The notes: generated by a model from the sequence alone, not told the origin. A DNA stretch of 64,000 bases from Legionella fairfieldensis ATCC 49588 (GCF_000621525.1 NZ_JHYC01000013.1:1-64000), one strand, 5' to 3'; positions 35,357-45,687 are shown, numbered from the stretch's first letter. Numbers and translations are program-made.

Positions 35357-35920
35357 TTAATCGATGGATTGTAATTTGCCATTAACAAATGTCAAGCTAA
35401 TTGGTGATTGATACTCACCGGGCTGATAAATCCATACTTCGGGACGTTGATTAGTTTGTATAGGTTGATTGATATAAGTATTATTAACTATAGAAGGGCT
35501 GCCACAAGCACCATAGACTTGACTGACCGGGTCGCCAGCCTCAATGCTGTTTCCTCCGCAAATGGAAAAAGCATTGGTATTGGAGCCATTAATACGAACC
35601 GAACTGACTTTATTATTGATTACATCCACTTCCAGTTGAGCACCACCGCTGACTCCCACAGGAATTGACCAAACCCCGTAGAACGCACGTTGACTACCTT
35701 GATTATTATAGATGAGCTGCTGTACAGGTACTTTTTGCATAACTGGCTGATTGGATAGCTGTTTACTCAAAGGTTGGCCACAAGACGCCATGACCTGATC
35801 CGGGGTCATTCCTATGTTGATATACCCATGGTTTTGGGGACAATAAAAAGATTGCACACCTGCCAAGGTACTTAAAGGAATGAAAGCTATTCCTAAAGCT
35901 ACTGCCAAGCGATTAGTCAT
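35357..35920 (-). CDS. Periplasmic DUF2845 protein
   Basis: A 187-residue exported protein from ATG 35920 (MTNRLAVALGIAFIPLSTLA signal peptide). The mature part has two DUF2845-type units: CPQNHGYINIGMTPDQVMAS then CGQP, and CGGNSIEAGDPVSQVYGACG; each contains a Cys pair around a G-DP-V pattern that probably forms a disulfide. Function unknown. A TTG start at 35953 would put 11 residues before the signal peptide and is less likely. Confidence 0.75.
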   Translation of the reverse strand: MTNRLAVALGIAFIPLSTLAGVQSFYCPQNHGYINIGMTPDQVMASCGQPLSKQLSNQPVMQKVPVQQLIYNNQGSQRAFYGVWSIPVGVSGGAQLEVDVINNKVSSVRINGSNTNAFSICGGNSIEAGDPVSQVYGACGSPSIVNNTYINQPIQTNQRPEVWIYQPGEYQSPISLTFVNGKLQSID

Positions 35921-36069
35921 AAGCTTGCTCGAAAAAATCACGCCTTGACCCAAGTATAGCTTCTTTATCTAACTTTTGCCGTAAAAAATAACCACCTCTG
36001 CTGTGTCTATTCTCCTGGCTAAAACAGGCGATTTCTGCGCTCCGATTAGGAGAAGAATAATCTTTCGAG

Positions 36070-36645
36070 TCAGACTAACCTTAATGGCAATGAAGCACTC
36101 ATAAAAAGAGCGATGGCTTTTAAGACAACCATAACGATAAAAGGTGAAAAATCAAACCCGGAAATATCAGGAATCAAGCGGCGTCCCAAAATTAATAAAG
36201 GATCAGTAATAATTTTTATGACGTCTGCTACTGGATGGTGCCAGTGTGGATTCACCCAGCTCATGATAACTCGAATCAAAATAAGATAAAAAAGAAAATT
36301 ACAAGGTTGTGTAATCAGATCGGCTAAAACGAATAACAATAAATAAGAGACGGGGATCAGGGTTCCATACAATAGAAAGCCTAGCAGAACGAATTTGCAT
36401 AATTCGACCAGGATAAGTAAGGCAAAACAGGGCCAGTCATAGCACTGAGACAGTTTTTTTTGCGGTGAAATGAAGCGCTCCAAAGGTTTTACCAACGGAT
36501 CTGTAAACGTGTAGATGGCGTGACTGACCGGATGCAAGACGCTTATTTTAAAGTAACGCAAGGCAAGGCGTGTCCATAAAACAAAGAGGACCACACTGAA
36601 AAACAGAGTGGATAAAAAATAACTTACTGCTAATAATCCTGACAT
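36070..36645 (-). CDS. yggT: YggT family membrane protein
   Basis: A 191-residue integral membrane protein with two YggT units, each a pair of helices ending in a D/N-P-L motif (FTDPLVKPLERFISP and ITDPLLILGRRLIP). Function is unsettled; relatives are linked to osmotic shock tolerance and to membrane organisation. It is the third gene of a yggS-proC-yggT block that is conserved across gammaproteobacteria. Confidence 0.9.
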   Translation of the reverse strand: MSGLLAVSYFLSTLFFSVVLFVLWTRLALRYFKISVLHPVSHAIYTFTDPLVKPLERFISPQKKLSQCYDWPCFALLILVELCKFVLLGFLLYGTLIPVSYLLLFVLADLITQPCNFLFYLILIRVIMSWVNPHWHHPVADVIKIITDPLLILGRRLIPDISGFDFSPFIVMVVLKAIALFMSASLPLRLV

Positions 36646-36722
36646 TATATCCTCTTGGATCTTAATTAATAGTTAATATGAAAAGTAACCGTTCACCAAA
36701 ATTTTTGAAGTTTTTTTTATGA

Positions 36723-37520
36723 TTACATACTAAGCCCTAATTGATTAGCCCGTTCAGTAGCAGCGTTCATCGCTTTAAATATCAGTTGAGCAAATCCCTG
36801 TTGTTGCAGTATATCGATTGCCGCAGCTGTTGTACCAGCAGGAGAGGTCACCTTTTTTCGTAATGTACTTAATTCCAATGAGGAATTCATGGCCAGATTT
36901 AAAGCACCATCCATCGTTTGGAGGGCAAAAATTTTGGCAATTTCTTCATTAAGACCCAAGTGTTTTGCCGCATCAATCATTGCCTCTAAAAAAAGAAAAA
37001 TATAAGCTGGCCCGCTACCGGATAACGCTGTAAAAACATCCATTTCAGTTTCCTGTGTTGCCCAGGTAATAATTCCGCAGCGTTTAAAAATTTGTTCTGC
37101 GCATCGTTTTTGAGGTGGTGTCACAGAGGAGTTGGCAAAAAGTGGGGTCGCCCCTTTGCCTATAGCAATCGCAATATTGGGCATGGAACGTATGATTGCC
37201 TGTTCTTTAGGACAATGCTGAGCTAACCAGGCCAGAGTTAATCCAGCGGCAACGGAGATAATCAAGCAATTTTCAGGTAATTTTGTATTAATTTGTGTTA
37301 ATACCGCGGACATATTGACAGGCTTGACGGCTAAAATAATAATTTCGGCATCAGCAATAATTTCCAGATTGTCATAATGAGTAATAATTCCTTCTCTGGT
37401 TTTTCCCACAGAAAGAGAAGGAGACGACGCGTAAATTTGATAATTATCATCAGTTGCTAAAGACTGAGCAAGAATTTTTGCCAGATTACCAAACCCAATA
37501 AAACTTATTTTCATTTCCAT
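36723..37520 (-). CDS. proC: Pyrroline-5-carboxylate reductase
   Basis: Last step of proline synthesis, reducing pyrroline-5-carboxylate with NAD(P)H. It has 265 residues: N-terminal Rossmann fold (ISFIGFGNLAKILAQSL), AVKPVNMSAVL, and the C-terminal dimer domain with SGSGPAYIFLFLEAMIDAA and the signature TSPAGTTAAAIDILQ. It follows yggS by 10 bases. Confidence 0.95.
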   Translation of the reverse strand: MEMKISFIGFGNLAKILAQSLATDDNYQIYASSPSLSVGKTREGIITHYDNLEIIADAEIIILAVKPVNMSAVLTQINTKLPENCLIISVAAGLTLAWLAQHCPKEQAIIRSMPNIAIAIGKGATPLFANSSVTPPQKRCAEQIFKRCGIITWATQETEMDVFTALSGSGPAYIFLFLEAMIDAAKHLGLNEEIAKIFALQTMDGALNLAMNSSLELSTLRKKVTSPAGTTAAAIDILQQQGFAQLIFKAMNAATERANQLGLSM

Positions 37521-37530
37521 GAAACCTTAA

Positions 37531-38235
37531 TTAACGTACTATGCCTGGACAAGTTTGGCGAGCGCCAAAAATGGCTGTACCAATACGTAGTATAGTACTC
37601 CCTGCACGAATTGCTGCAACCAAATCATTACTCATCCCCATTGATAAAGTATCCATTGATAAATGAAGTTCTCTGTTTAATTGATCCTGTAAGTTAGCCA
37701 GACGTACCCAACTTCTGTATTGTTCTTCTTCATCTGATCGGGGTTTGGGAATAGCCATTAAACCTTTTAATTTCAGAGACGGTAATTGGCTAACTGCCAA
37801 GGCAAGTGGACTAATCTCTTCAGGTGAAACGCCTGTTTTATTTTCCTCACTATCCAGATTCACCTGGAGGCAAATATTCAGAGGCGGTAAATGTGGAGGT
37901 CGGTATTGAGCAAGAAGTCTGGCTGTTTTTTCCCGTGAAACGCTATGAACCCAATTAAATTCTTTGGCTATTTCCTGTGTTTTATTACTTTGAATCAGAC
38001 CAATAAAATGCCAGGAAAGAGGCAAGTGCCTTAAAGCAATCAGTTTAGGTTGCGCTTCTTGCCAATAATTTTCGCCAAAGTGGGTTACTCCTGCGGTAAA
38101 AGCCGCTTCAATTGCACTGATGGGTTGTCCTTTACTCACTGCCATAAGCTCAATGCTCTCAGGTGAACGTTGATAACGATTTGCGGTGGCCAGGATAAGT
38201 TTTTCAATAGCAGACACCCTTGCGGCAATGGTCAT
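37531..38235 (-). CDS. yggS: PLP homeostasis protein YggS (YBL036C/PROSC family)
   Basis: A pyridoxal-phosphate-binding protein that keeps PLP and amino-acid pools balanced; it has no known catalytic activity. It has 234 residues of alanine-racemase-like barrel. The PLP Lys is Lys35 in MAVSKGQP; HFIGLIQSNKT and SMGMSNDLVAAI are family signatures. It is first in yggS-proC-yggT and divergent from pilT, the standard gammaproteobacterial arrangement. Confidence 0.95.
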   Translation of the reverse strand: MTIAARVSAIEKLILATANRYQRSPESIELMAVSKGQPISAIEAAFTAGVTHFGENYWQEAQPKLIALRHLPLSWHFIGLIQSNKTQEIAKEFNWVHSVSREKTARLLAQYRPPHLPPLNICLQVNLDSEENKTGVSPEEISPLALAVSQLPSLKLKGLMAIPKPRSDEEEQYRSWVRLANLQDQLNRELHLSMDTLSMGMSNDLVAAIRAGSTILRIGTAIFGARQTCPGIVR

Positions 38236-38337
38236 GATGTCCTCTTTTATTATTTAAACGGTGCAAGATATCAATTAACGGGTAGAAAGAAAATAGGCTT
38301 TCAGGTAATCTGGATTTGGATTAAGCAGGGAATTAAG

Positions 38338-39390
38338 ATGATTGTTGCCAAATTATTAGTTTTTGCCGTAGAAAGACGAGCCTCCGATGTGCATTTATCA
38401 GCTGGTTTAGCGCCTATGATTCGTGTAGAGGGTGATTTGCGTAAACTTGAACAAGCTGTTTTATCTCATGACGATATCATTAAAATGATGCACGAGTTGA
38501 TGACTGATAAGCAGTGGAAAGATTTTGAGGAGCAGTTAGAAACTGATTTTTCCTTTGAAATAAGCAATCTGGCACGTTTTAGAGTCCATATGTTTATGCA
38601 GACTCGTGGTGTAAATGTAGTTTTTCGGATTATCTCTCCAAACATTCCATGCTTGAATGAATTGAATTTACCTGCTCATATCACGGAAATTGCTTCTTAT
38701 ACGCACGGTTTGGTTTTAGTGACTGGCCCTACTGGTTCAGGCAAGAGCACAACACTTGCAGCAATTATTGATTATATCAATGATAACCGTCAGCAACATA
38801 TTCTCACCATAGAAGATCCTGTCGAATTTGTCCATTCGTCTAAAAATTGTTTAATTACGCAACGGGAAATTTATCAGCATAGTCCGTGTTTCAGTAAGGC
38901 ATTACGATCGGCTTTACGTGAAGATCCTGATGTAATTTTAATAGGCGAATTACGCGATAAAGATACGATTCGTCTGGCTATGACGGCTGCTGAAACAGGA
39001 CATTTGGTGTTAGCAACCTTGCATACCAATTCAGCGACAAAAACAATTCATCGGATTATTGACGTGTTTTCGGGCGAAGAAAAAGCAACGATTCGTTCGC
39101 TACTCTCCGAGTCCCTACAGGCTGTAATAGCACAACGGTTAGTGAAAAAAAGAGAAGGGGGGCGAATTCCTGTGTGTGAGTTAATGTTTTGTAATCCTGC
39201 GATACGTAATCTGATTCGCGAAGATAAAATTGCCCAGATGTACTCTGTTATCCAGACAGGACAAGCGCAAGGAATGCAAACCTTTGATCAGCATTTAATG
39301 CAACTTCTGAACAAAGGTTGGATTACGGCGCAAGTGGCTTATAAGATGGCAACGAACAAGGTGATATTTGACTTGCCTGATACTCGATAA
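38338..39390 (+). CDS. pilT: Type IV pilus retraction ATPase PilT
   Basis: Hexameric ATPase that depolymerises type IV pili and powers twitching motility. It has 350 residues. N-terminal PAS-like domain with RASDVHLSAGLAPMIRV; Walker A GPTGSGKST (from 130); Asp and His boxes in ILTIEDPVEFVH and TAAETGHLVLATLHTN; and the AIRNLIREDK motif needed for retraction. ATG 38338 (MIVAKLLVFAVERRASD) is preceded by CAGGGA. The frame is open upstream to 38170 but that part lies opposite yggS. PilU is not adjacent. Confidence 0.95.
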   Translation: MIVAKLLVFAVERRASDVHLSAGLAPMIRVEGDLRKLEQAVLSHDDIIKMMHELMTDKQWKDFEEQLETDFSFEISNLARFRVHMFMQTRGVNVVFRIISPNIPCLNELNLPAHITEIASYTHGLVLVTGPTGSGKSTTLAAIIDYINDNRQQHILTIEDPVEFVHSSKNCLITQREIYQHSPCFSKALRSALREDPDVILIGELRDKDTIRLAMTAAETGHLVLATLHTNSATKTIHRIIDVFSGEEKATIRSLLSESLQAVIAQRLVKKREGGRIPVCELMFCNPAIRNLIREDKIAQMYSVIQTGQAQGMQTFDQHLMQLLNKGWITAQVAYKMATNKVIFDLPDTR

Positions 39391-39747
39391 CTTGATTCGC
39401 GTAAAGAGAGGTTATTTTCTCCTATGAAAACTTCACGAAGCAAGGCTCTTTAAATGTTTATGAGTGGTAGCAGTTCCTTGCTGCTGATTTGAACTCATAA
39501 AAAAATTAGCGGAAGTTGTGTACATGTCAGTATTATATTTTTCTAAATATAAAAGATGAGTTTCTTCTTCAATTTCTTTTTTCGTAGGTTCTTCGAGGGT
39601 TTGGGCTAATTGGAAGCGGGATTAGTCATTGCGGTACCGTGCCTAAGCACGGTAAGAAGACAGACAAGTTGTTTGATACTTAAAAATAGAAGCGTTTATC
39701 CAAGCTTGGTTGAAAGTCATTTTTTACATCTAACTGACGTGTTGGTG
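39391..39747. other. Intergenic region between pilT and rph
   Basis: About 360 bases between convergent genes. It holds a perfect 7-bp hairpin ACCGTGC-CTAA-GCACGGT (39636-39653) without a T run. On the minus strand a 40-codon frame without a start codon (EEPTKKEIEEETHLLYLEKY, near 39530-39610) looks like the remains of a gene. Confidence 0.45.
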
Positions 39748-40470
39748 TTAGGCCGTTAATTCTCCGGCATTCTTCTGTAACTGGATTAGCTCAAAGATAC
39801 CGCTTTCAGCTAATGACAACATGTTATTGAGTTGTTCACGACTAAAGCTCTGATCTTCCGCTGTTCCCTGCACTTCAATAAAATGCCCTTCTTCATTCAT
39901 TACTACGTTCATATCCGTTTCAGCCAATACATCTTCAGCATAATCCAAATCTAATACGGCCTGCCCCCGGTAAATTCCTACTGAAACTGCTGCAATATAA
40001 TTAAACGCAGGCATTTTGCGTATTTTTTCTCTCGATACCATCCAGGTCAGCGCGTCTTTCATGGCAACGCAAGCACCCGTAATTGCAGCGGTGCGAGTAC
40101 CGCCATCAGCCTGAATGACATCACAATCAATAGTCAATGTATTTTCGCCTAAAACCTTTAAATCAATACAAGCACGGAGAGAACGACCTATAAGTCGTTG
40201 GATTTCAAGCGTTCTTCCACCCTGTTTTCCTTTGGTGGCTTCTCGCTCTGTACGACTATGGGTGGCACGTGGCAGCATACTGTATTCAGCAGTAATCCAG
40301 CCTTGATTCTTGCCTTTTAGAAATCTTGGTACGCCATCGATGACCGAAGCATTGCATAAAACGCGGGTGTCTCCAAATTCAACGAATACAGAACCTTCAG
40401 CATGATTAGTAAAATGACGGGTTATTTTGATGGGTCGCAATTGGTTAGGTTCACGATTACTGGGGCGCAT
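39748..40470 (-). CDS. rph: Ribonuclease PH
   Basis: Phosphorolytic 3'-to-5' exoribonuclease that trims tRNA 3' ends. It has 240 residues. Motifs are [16 protein letters not shown] at the start, [20 protein letters not shown], the phosphate-binding Arg in [10 protein letters not shown], and [18 protein letters not shown]. The length is full, unlike the frameshifted rph of E. coli K-12. It is divergent from yicC. Confidence 0.95.
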   Translation of the reverse strand: MRPSNREPNQLRPIKITRHFTNHAEGSVFVEFGDTRVLCNASVIDGVPRFLKGKNQGWITAEYSMLPRATHSRTEREATKGKQGGRTLEIQRLIGRSLRACIDLKVLGENTLTIDCDVIQADGGTRTAAITGACVAMKDALTWMVSREKIRKMPAFNYIAAVSVGIYRGQAVLDLDYAEDVLAETDMNVVMNEEGHFIEVQGTAEDQSFSREQLNNMLSLAESGIFELIQLQKNAGELTA

Positions 40471-40613
40471 GATAATCCTCGATAAAAAGGATCAGTATAA
40501 ACTTTTCATAACCACTATGCACCTATGCAGGGCGATCTTTAGCAAATCTCTCCTGTTTCCCCTGTTTTTTCTTTTGTCCATTAGTGAATCGTCAGGCACC
40601 TTGGGGTAAAATC

Positions 40614-40641
40614 TTGCATTTGAATAAATTTGCTTTATAGT
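40614..40641 (+). promoter_or_regulatory. Sigma-70 promoter of the yicC-gmk operon
   Basis: TTGCAT at 40614-40619, a 16-base spacer, and TATAGT at 40636-40641, about 28 bases before the yicC start. Confidence 0.65.
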
Positions 40642-40669
40642 CGCTTCATTCTCACTGATTAGTACTATT

Positions 40670-41536
40670 ATGACTCACAGCATGACGGCTTTTGCCAGAG
40701 TACAGCAACAATTTGATACCGGCATATTCTGTTGGGAAATCAGATCGGTAAATCATCGTTATCTTGATGTGGCTTTTCGGTTACCGGAAGCATTTCGTTT
40801 TCTTGAAGGAAATTTACGAACTCGATTACGGGGCAAGTTAAATCGGGGCAAATTGGAATGTTATCTCAAATTTCAGGATTTGGGAGGGAATAATCAGGCA
40901 TTGTTAATTAATGAAAGTCTGATCAATAAATTGATTGACGCGGGAGCCAGTTTGGCTGCAACAAAGCATGTCGCTAATGATCTTGCTGTGTCCTCTATTC
41001 TTGCATGGCCTGGTGTCGTCCAGTTAACAGAGCCGGATATTGATGTTTTGGCTCACTCCGTTGAACAATTATTTCAAGAGGCATTAGATCAACTTCTTGC
41101 GGCAAGACAGGTTGAAGGACAGGCTTTGCGATTGCATGTGCAAAATCGTCTGATTAAATTAAGCCAGGAGGTCACTCAGGCAAAACAACAGGTAGTTTCT
41201 TATAGGGAGCAATCACGAGATAAGTTATTAATGCGTTTAAATGGATTGCAAATGGAAGTAGACAACCCTCGTATTGAACAGGAAATTGCTCTCATCTTGG
41301 CTCGGATGGATGTTAATGAAGAATTGGATCGCTTGCAAACCCACATTGCGGAGGTAGGAAGAATAATGGAGAGTTCCGAAGCAGCAGGACGACGTCTGGA
41401 TTTTTTAATGCAGGAATTGAACCGTGAGGCAAATACGTTAAGTTCCAAATCGGACTCTATTACCTTGACTCAACATGCTGTTGAAATGAAAGTGCTTATT
41501 GAGCAAATGCGAGAACAAATTCAGAATATAGAGTAA
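40670..41536 (+). CDS. yicC: YicC family endoribonuclease
   Basis: A 288-residue protein of the YicC/YloC family, members of which act as endoribonucleases on small RNAs and mRNA. It begins with the family signature [15 protein letters not shown] and [13 protein letters not shown] and ends with the DUF1732 domain ([16 protein letters not shown], then SKSDS). It lies 4 bases before gmk, the usual partner. Confidence 0.93.
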   Translation: MTHSMTAFARVQQQFDTGIFCWEIRSVNHRYLDVAFRLPEAFRFLEGNLRTRLRGKLNRGKLECYLKFQDLGGNNQALLINESLINKLIDAGASLAATKHVANDLAVSSILAWPGVVQLTEPDIDVLAHSVEQLFQEALDQLLAARQVEGQALRLHVQNRLIKLSQEVTQAKQQVVSYREQSRDKLLMRLNGLQMEVDNPRIEQEIALILARMDVNEELDRLQTHIAEVGRIMESSEAAGRRLDFLMQELNREANTLSSKSDSITLTQHAVEMKVLIEQMREQIQNIE

Positions 41537-41540
41537 AATT

Positions 41541-42170
41541 ATGACAGATTCTTCTTCAGGAAATTTAATCATTGTTGCTGCCCCTTCAGGGGGGGGGAAA
41601 ACCAGTCTGGTGAAGCAATTGGTAAATTCCTTAGCTAACATTGAAATATCCATTTCGCATACTACGCGCAAGATTAGACCCGGCGAAAAAGAAGGCATTG
41701 ATTATTTTTTTATCAACGAAGCACAGTTTTTAGAAATGATAAAAGCGAATGCGTTTATTGAACATGCTCAGGTTTTTAATCACCATTATGGCACTTCGGT
41801 CACTCAGATTAAGACGCGATTACAAGCAGGAATGGACGTGGTTTTAGATATTGACTGGCAAGGCGCGCAACAAATCAGAGAAATATTTCCAGATTCTGTG
41901 TCGGTGTTTATTTTGCCACCTTCATTAGCCGTTTTGAAACAACGATTAATGAATAGAGGGCAGGATGACGAGGAAGTGATTGGAAAACGTATGAAGCAAG
42001 CTCAGGCTGAGTTAAGTCATTACGCTGAATTTGATTATCTTATTGTCAATGATGAGTTTAACAAAGCCGCTCTTGAATTACAGACCATTGTAGTGGCTAA
42101 TCGTTTACGAAGCGCTCGACAAATGATAACACAAAGAAAATTGCTTTCATTCCTGTTGACATCGCAGTAA
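41541..42170 (+). CDS. gmk: Guanylate kinase
   Basis: Phosphorylates GMP to GDP. It has 209 residues: P-loop [10 protein letters not shown] (residues about 13-22), [19 protein letters not shown] (GMP-binding), and [14 protein letters not shown]. The P-loop Gly codons are GGG GGG GGG and sit in an unbroken run of nine G bases, a slippage-prone tract in an essential gene. It follows yicC by 4 bases and precedes rpoZ. Confidence 0.96.
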   Translation: MTDSSSGNLIIVAAPSGGGKTSLVKQLVNSLANIEISISHTTRKIRPGEKEGIDYFFINEAQFLEMIKANAFIEHAQVFNHHYGTSVTQIKTRLQAGMDVVLDIDWQGAQQIREIFPDSVSVFILPPSLAVLKQRLMNRGQDDEEVIGKRMKQAQAELSHYAEFDYLIVNDEFNKAALELQTIVVANRLRSARQMITQRKLLSFLLTSQ

Positions 42171-42236
42171 AATAGATTATTTGAGTAATTATTCTCTCTG
42201 TGGAGAGTTAAGTGTTGTTAATCGGGGGATGATAGT

Positions 42237-42440
42237 ATGGCGCGTGTGACTGTAGAAGATTGTTTGGAGCATGTAGCAAATCGTTTTGAATTAGTCATGG
42301 TTGCTACTAAACGTGCGCGTGATATTGCTGTGCGCGGAGAGCAACCTTTGGTTGAATGGGAAAATGATAAGCCTACCGTAGTGGCTCTGCGAGAAATTGC
42401 TGAAGGTTTGATTAGCGCGGATATTTTAAATAAAGACTAG
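42237..42440 (+). CDS. rpoZ: RNA polymerase omega subunit
   Basis: The smallest RNA polymerase subunit, which helps fold beta-prime and forms part of a (p)ppGpp site. It has 67 residues, somewhat shorter than E. coli (91) but with the full conserved core: [31 protein letters not shown], and the [16 protein letters not shown] end. GGGGGAT precedes the start. Its position before spoT matches the ppGpp link. Confidence 0.95.
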   Translation: MARVTVEDCLEHVANRFELVMVATKRARDIAVRGEQPLVEWENDKPTVVALREIAEGLISADILNKD

Positions 42441-42476
42441 TATAGTTGGTATTTCTACTATTCCATAAGTAAAGGA

Positions 42477-42503
42477 AGCCCTGATCATTATCAGGGCTTT
42501 TTT
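42477..42503 (+). terminator. Rho-independent terminator after rpoZ
   Basis: AGCCCTGAT and ATCAGGGCT form a perfect 9-bp stem with a four-base loop, followed by six T. It separates gmk-rpoZ from spoT. Confidence 0.9.
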
Positions 42504-42630
42504 AGTTCAAGTCAGCAATAATGGGGTTTATCATTAATAATTATGATATCAGCGTTTATTTTATCAAACCTGCGGTAAACTACTCGGGTAATCCAGCCTG
42601 AGAAACTGAGCAGTCATGTAGGGAGAGTGT

Positions 42631-44757
42631 GTGAGCTACTTTAAGGAGTTAGAAAAAGAGCTTGAATGCTACCTTGAACAACCATTTATTGAGAAATGTT
42701 ATCAGGCTTATCAAGTTGCTGAAGAAGCACATCAAGGCCAAATGCGCCGTTCCGGAGAGCCTTATATTACTCACCCTGTTGCTGCGGCGCTGATTTTAGC
42801 CCGTATGCGCCTGGACTATCAAACTATCATGGCTACATTGCTCCACGACGTGGTGGAAGATACTGCTGTCAGTAAAGATGAATTGGTGCAACAATTTGGC
42901 GAGGATGTGACTGCTCTTGTTGATGGGGTAACCAAGCTTACCAAAATTAAATTTGAGTCCCGCGCAGAAGCGCAGGCAGAAAATTTCCGCAAGATGGTGC
43001 TGGCAATGGTGAAGGATATTCGCGTCATTATTGTCAAGCTTGCTGATCGTTTTCATAACATGCGTACCTTAGGCGCTATGCCCTCAGTGAAACGACGACG
43101 GATTGCGATAGAAACGCTGGAGATTTATGCGCCCATTGCCAATCGGTTAGGGATGCATGCTATTTATACCGGTCTTGAAGATTTAGGCTTTCAAGCACTT
43201 TATCCCATGCGGTATCGTGCTATTAAATCGGCGGTAGAAAAATCACGAGGAAATCGCCGGGAATTAACTCAGAAGATAGAGCAGGACTTGGCGCATGCCC
43301 TAAAAGAACTTAATATTCCCTATGAACATGTTTTTGGCAGACAAAAGCATTTATATAGTATTTATCGAAAAATGCGTCAGAAAAAAGCATCATTTACGGA
43401 AATCACCGATGTGTTTGCTTTTCGGATTATTACGGAAGATATTGATTCCTGTTATCGGGTCATGGGCGCTTTGCACCGAACCTATAAACCAGTGCCCCAA
43501 CGTTTTAAAGATTACATCGGAATACCCAAGGCAAATGGTTATCAATCATTACATACCACGTTGTTTGGACCCTTTGGCGTCCCCCTCGAAGTGCAAATTC
43601 GCACCCGGGATATGGATAAAGTCGCTGACAATGGTGTAGCTGCGCATTGGATTTATAAATCTTCAGGTTTGGAAGTCAATGAAGCGCAATTACGCGCGCG
43701 GGAATGGGTGCAACGCTTATTAGAAATGCAGCGGAGCACAGGAAATTCACTGGAATTTATTGAACATGTCAAAATTGATCTTTTTCCTGATGAAATTTAC
43801 GTTTTTACGCCCAAAGGTCATATTATGGAGTTGCCGAAAGGTGCTACACCTGTTGATTTTGCCTATACAGTCCATTCGGGCGTAGGCAATAGTTGTGTGG
43901 CAGCCAAAGTAAATCGGCGTTTGGTACCTTTAAGCATCCCGCTTACCAATGGACAAACGGTAGAAATTATTACTGCTCCAGGTGCGCATCCTAATCCGGC
44001 CTGGTTAAATTTTGTTGTAACTGGTAAAGCTCGTTCTAATATTCGCCATTTTTTGAAAAGCCAGCAACATGCTGAGTCCATTGTTCTGGGTAAACGTTTA
44101 TTGGAGCAATCATTAACCGAATTGTCCAGTGATTATACGAAAGTGCCGCCTGAATCGTTGCAGGCTTTGCTGCATGATTTAAATTATAAATCTGCAGACG
44201 AATTGCTTTATGCGATTGGTATTGGTAATCAGATGCCGATGGTGATTGCCAAACGTTTGGTCATTAGTCAGGATAGTAATGAATTAGAAAAAACAACAAA
44301 AAGTCGCCCATTAGCTATCAAGGGCACAGAAGGGATGGTTGTGCATTTTGCTGATTGTTGCCAACCCATTCCCGGAGATAATATTGTAGGGCGTTTTCAA
44401 CAGGGACGAGGAATTATAGTTCATACGAGTGATTGTCCAAATATTATTCATGGTCGCAATAATCTTGAGCAGTTGATTTCTCTTCGCTGGGATGAACAGG
44501 TACAAGGTGAGTTTTGGGTGGATATCACCGTGGAAGTGGCGAACCAACGCGGAGTTCTTGCTGCTTTGGCTACGGCAATTTCTGAAGCAGAATCAAACAT
44601 AGGCAATATCAATGTTGATCCGCGTGACGGGCGACATAATGCCGTAACTTTTTCTATTAGTGTACGAGACAGGAATCATTTGGCTCGAGTAATGCGTCGT
44701 TTACGTGCCAACAAAGTAGTCGTACGTCTTTATCGTAAAAAGCAGGGAGATAACTGA
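42631..44757 (+). CDS. spoT: Bifunctional (p)ppGpp synthetase/hydrolase SpoT
   Basis: Makes and degrades the stringent alarmone (p)ppGpp. It has 708 residues. The hydrolase HD domain is intact (His48, and His72-Asp73 in LLHDVVEDT), which separates it from RelA; the synthetase domain follows (about 230-350, [20 protein letters not shown] and NGYQSLHTT), then TGS (about 385-445, [20 protein letters not shown]) and a C-terminal ACT domain. It starts with GTG behind GGGAG. In Legionella this enzyme type helps trigger the switch to the transmissive phase; that is general knowledge, not visible here. It overlaps ridA by one base. Confidence 0.96.
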   Translation: MSYFKELEKELECYLEQPFIEKCYQAYQVAEEAHQGQMRRSGEPYITHPVAAALILARMRLDYQTIMATLLHDVVEDTAVSKDELVQQFGEDVTALVDGVTKLTKIKFESRAEAQAENFRKMVLAMVKDIRVIIVKLADRFHNMRTLGAMPSVKRRRIAIETLEIYAPIANRLGMHAIYTGLEDLGFQALYPMRYRAIKSAVEKSRGNRRELTQKIEQDLAHALKELNIPYEHVFGRQKHLYSIYRKMRQKKASFTEITDVFAFRIITEDIDSCYRVMGALHRTYKPVPQRFKDYIGIPKANGYQSLHTTLFGPFGVPLEVQIRTRDMDKVADNGVAAHWIYKSSGLEVNEAQLRAREWVQRLLEMQRSTGNSLEFIEHVKIDLFPDEIYVFTPKGHIMELPKGATPVDFAYTVHSGVGNSCVAAKVNRRLVPLSIPLTNGQTVEIITAPGAHPNPAWLNFVVTGKARSNIRHFLKSQQHAESIVLGKRLLEQSLTELSSDYTKVPPESLQALLHDLNYKSADELLYAIGIGNQMPMVIAKRLVISQDSNELEKTTKSRPLAIKGTEGMVVHFADCCQPIPGDNIVGRFQQGRGIIVHTSDCPNIIHGRNNLEQLISLRWDEQVQGEFWVDITVEVANQRGVLAALATAISEAESNIGNINVDPRDGRHNAVTFSISVRDRNHLARVMRRLRANKVVVRLYRKKQGDN

Positions 44758-45146
44758 TGCAAACCATTCATACTGATCTGGCACCGGCGGCAATTGGTAC
44801 TTATAGTCAAGCTGTTCGCTGCGGCAATACGGTGTATCTATCGGGGCAAATCCCTTTGGCCCCTGAAACAATGCAGCTTTGCAGTGAGGAAATCCGTCTT
44901 CAGATTGATCAGGTTTTTGCTAATTTAGCAGCAGTTTGTGAAGCTGCAGGGGGTAGTTTGGCCGCACTTGTCAAGTTGACCGTCTATTTGACTGATTTAA
45001 ATCATTTTCCTTTGGTCAATGAAGCGATGAGTCGTTATTTTACGGAGCCTTACCCTGCAAGGGTAGCAATTGGTGTATCTGCTTTACCACGCGCCGCTCA
45101 AGTAGAAGTAGATGGAATTATGGTATTGCCTGCTTCTGTAGATTGA
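44757..45146 (+). CDS. ridA: RidA family enamine/imine deaminase
   Basis: Hydrolyses reactive enamine and imine intermediates released by PLP enzymes. It has 129 residues, a single YjgF fold. Typical blocks are [39 protein letters not shown], and the Arg in [20 protein letters not shown]. The ATG shares its A with the spoT TGA, so they are translationally coupled. Confidence 0.94.
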   Translation: MQTIHTDLAPAAIGTYSQAVRCGNTVYLSGQIPLAPETMQLCSEEIRLQIDQVFANLAAVCEAAGGSLAALVKLTVYLTDLNHFPLVNEAMSRYFTEPYPARVAIGVSALPRAAQVEVDGIMVLPASVD

Positions 45147-45153
45147 GCGTCCT

Positions 45154-45642
45154 GTGAGTAATGAGCAATCTTTTCAAATCGGACGTTTAATGTTTGTCAT
45201 TGCCTGGCTGATCTTTTTTATTTTGTTATTTTTATTTTTTTATTATTACAATCAAAATGAAAAAGCCTCTTATCATGTTCAGCATGGTACGGTAACTATT
45301 CGGGCAGATAAACAAGGACATTATCGTCTGGAAGGTTATGTTAATGACTATCCCGTTGAGTTTATGATAGACACAGGAGCTACCCTGGTGGCAATTCCTC
45401 AAAAACTGGCGACTCAAATGAATCTGGAGGGGCGCTATACTATTAGCATGGGTACTGCAAATGGCGTAGTCACTGGTTCTTTAACCCGATTGAAGCAGCT
45501 TGGTTTCGCAGGTTTTACTCTGCACAATATAAAAGCGGTTATAATACCAGGGAGCGAGGACAATGTCGTTCTGTTAGGTATGAATGTTTTGTCTCAATTT
45601 AATCTATCGCAACAGGATAAGCGACTAATTATAAAAAAATAA
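45154..45642 (+). CDS. Membrane-anchored retropepsin-like aspartyl protease
   Basis: A 162-residue protein with one N-terminal membrane helix (about 12-32) and a periplasmic single-lobe aspartyl protease domain of the TIGR02281 type. The catalytic Asp is Asp73 in FMIDTGATLVAIPQ; the flap and the VVLLGMNVLSQF closing motif are present. Such proteins act as dimers; the substrate is unknown. It starts with GTG 7 bases after ridA. Its TAA stop lies within the left copy of the 8-base direct repeat flanking the 28-bp element just downstream. Confidence 0.88.
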   Translation: MSNEQSFQIGRLMFVIAWLIFFILLFLFFYYYNQNEKASYHVQHGTVTIRADKQGHYRLEGYVNDYPVEFMIDTGATLVAIPQKLATQMNLEGRYTISMGTANGVVTGSLTRLKQLGFAGFTLHNIKAVIIPGSEDNVVLLGMNVLSQFNLSQQDKRLIIKK

Positions 45643-45670
45643 GTATCCGTTCAAGGACATGAACGCTTAC
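45643..45670. mobile_element. 28-bp miniature inverted-repeat element with 8-bp target duplication
   Basis: GTATCCGTTCA and TGAACGCTTAC form an 11-bp imperfect inverted repeat around AGGACA. The flanks are identical octamers AAAAATAA at 45635-45642 and 45671-45678. The right end read inward is GTAAGCGTTCATG, close to the GTAAGTGTTCACG ends of the 60.8-kb element. The GTAA end plus 8-bp duplication is what IS66-family elements produce. It also makes a hairpin that may terminate transcription after the protease gene. Confidence 0.6.
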
Positions 45671-45687
45671 AAAAATAACGAGTTGGT

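Noticed and set aside
39530-39610. Minus-strand 40-codon frame (EEPTKKEIEEETHLLYLEKY)
   Set aside because: No start codon and closed on both sides; at best the debris of a gene.
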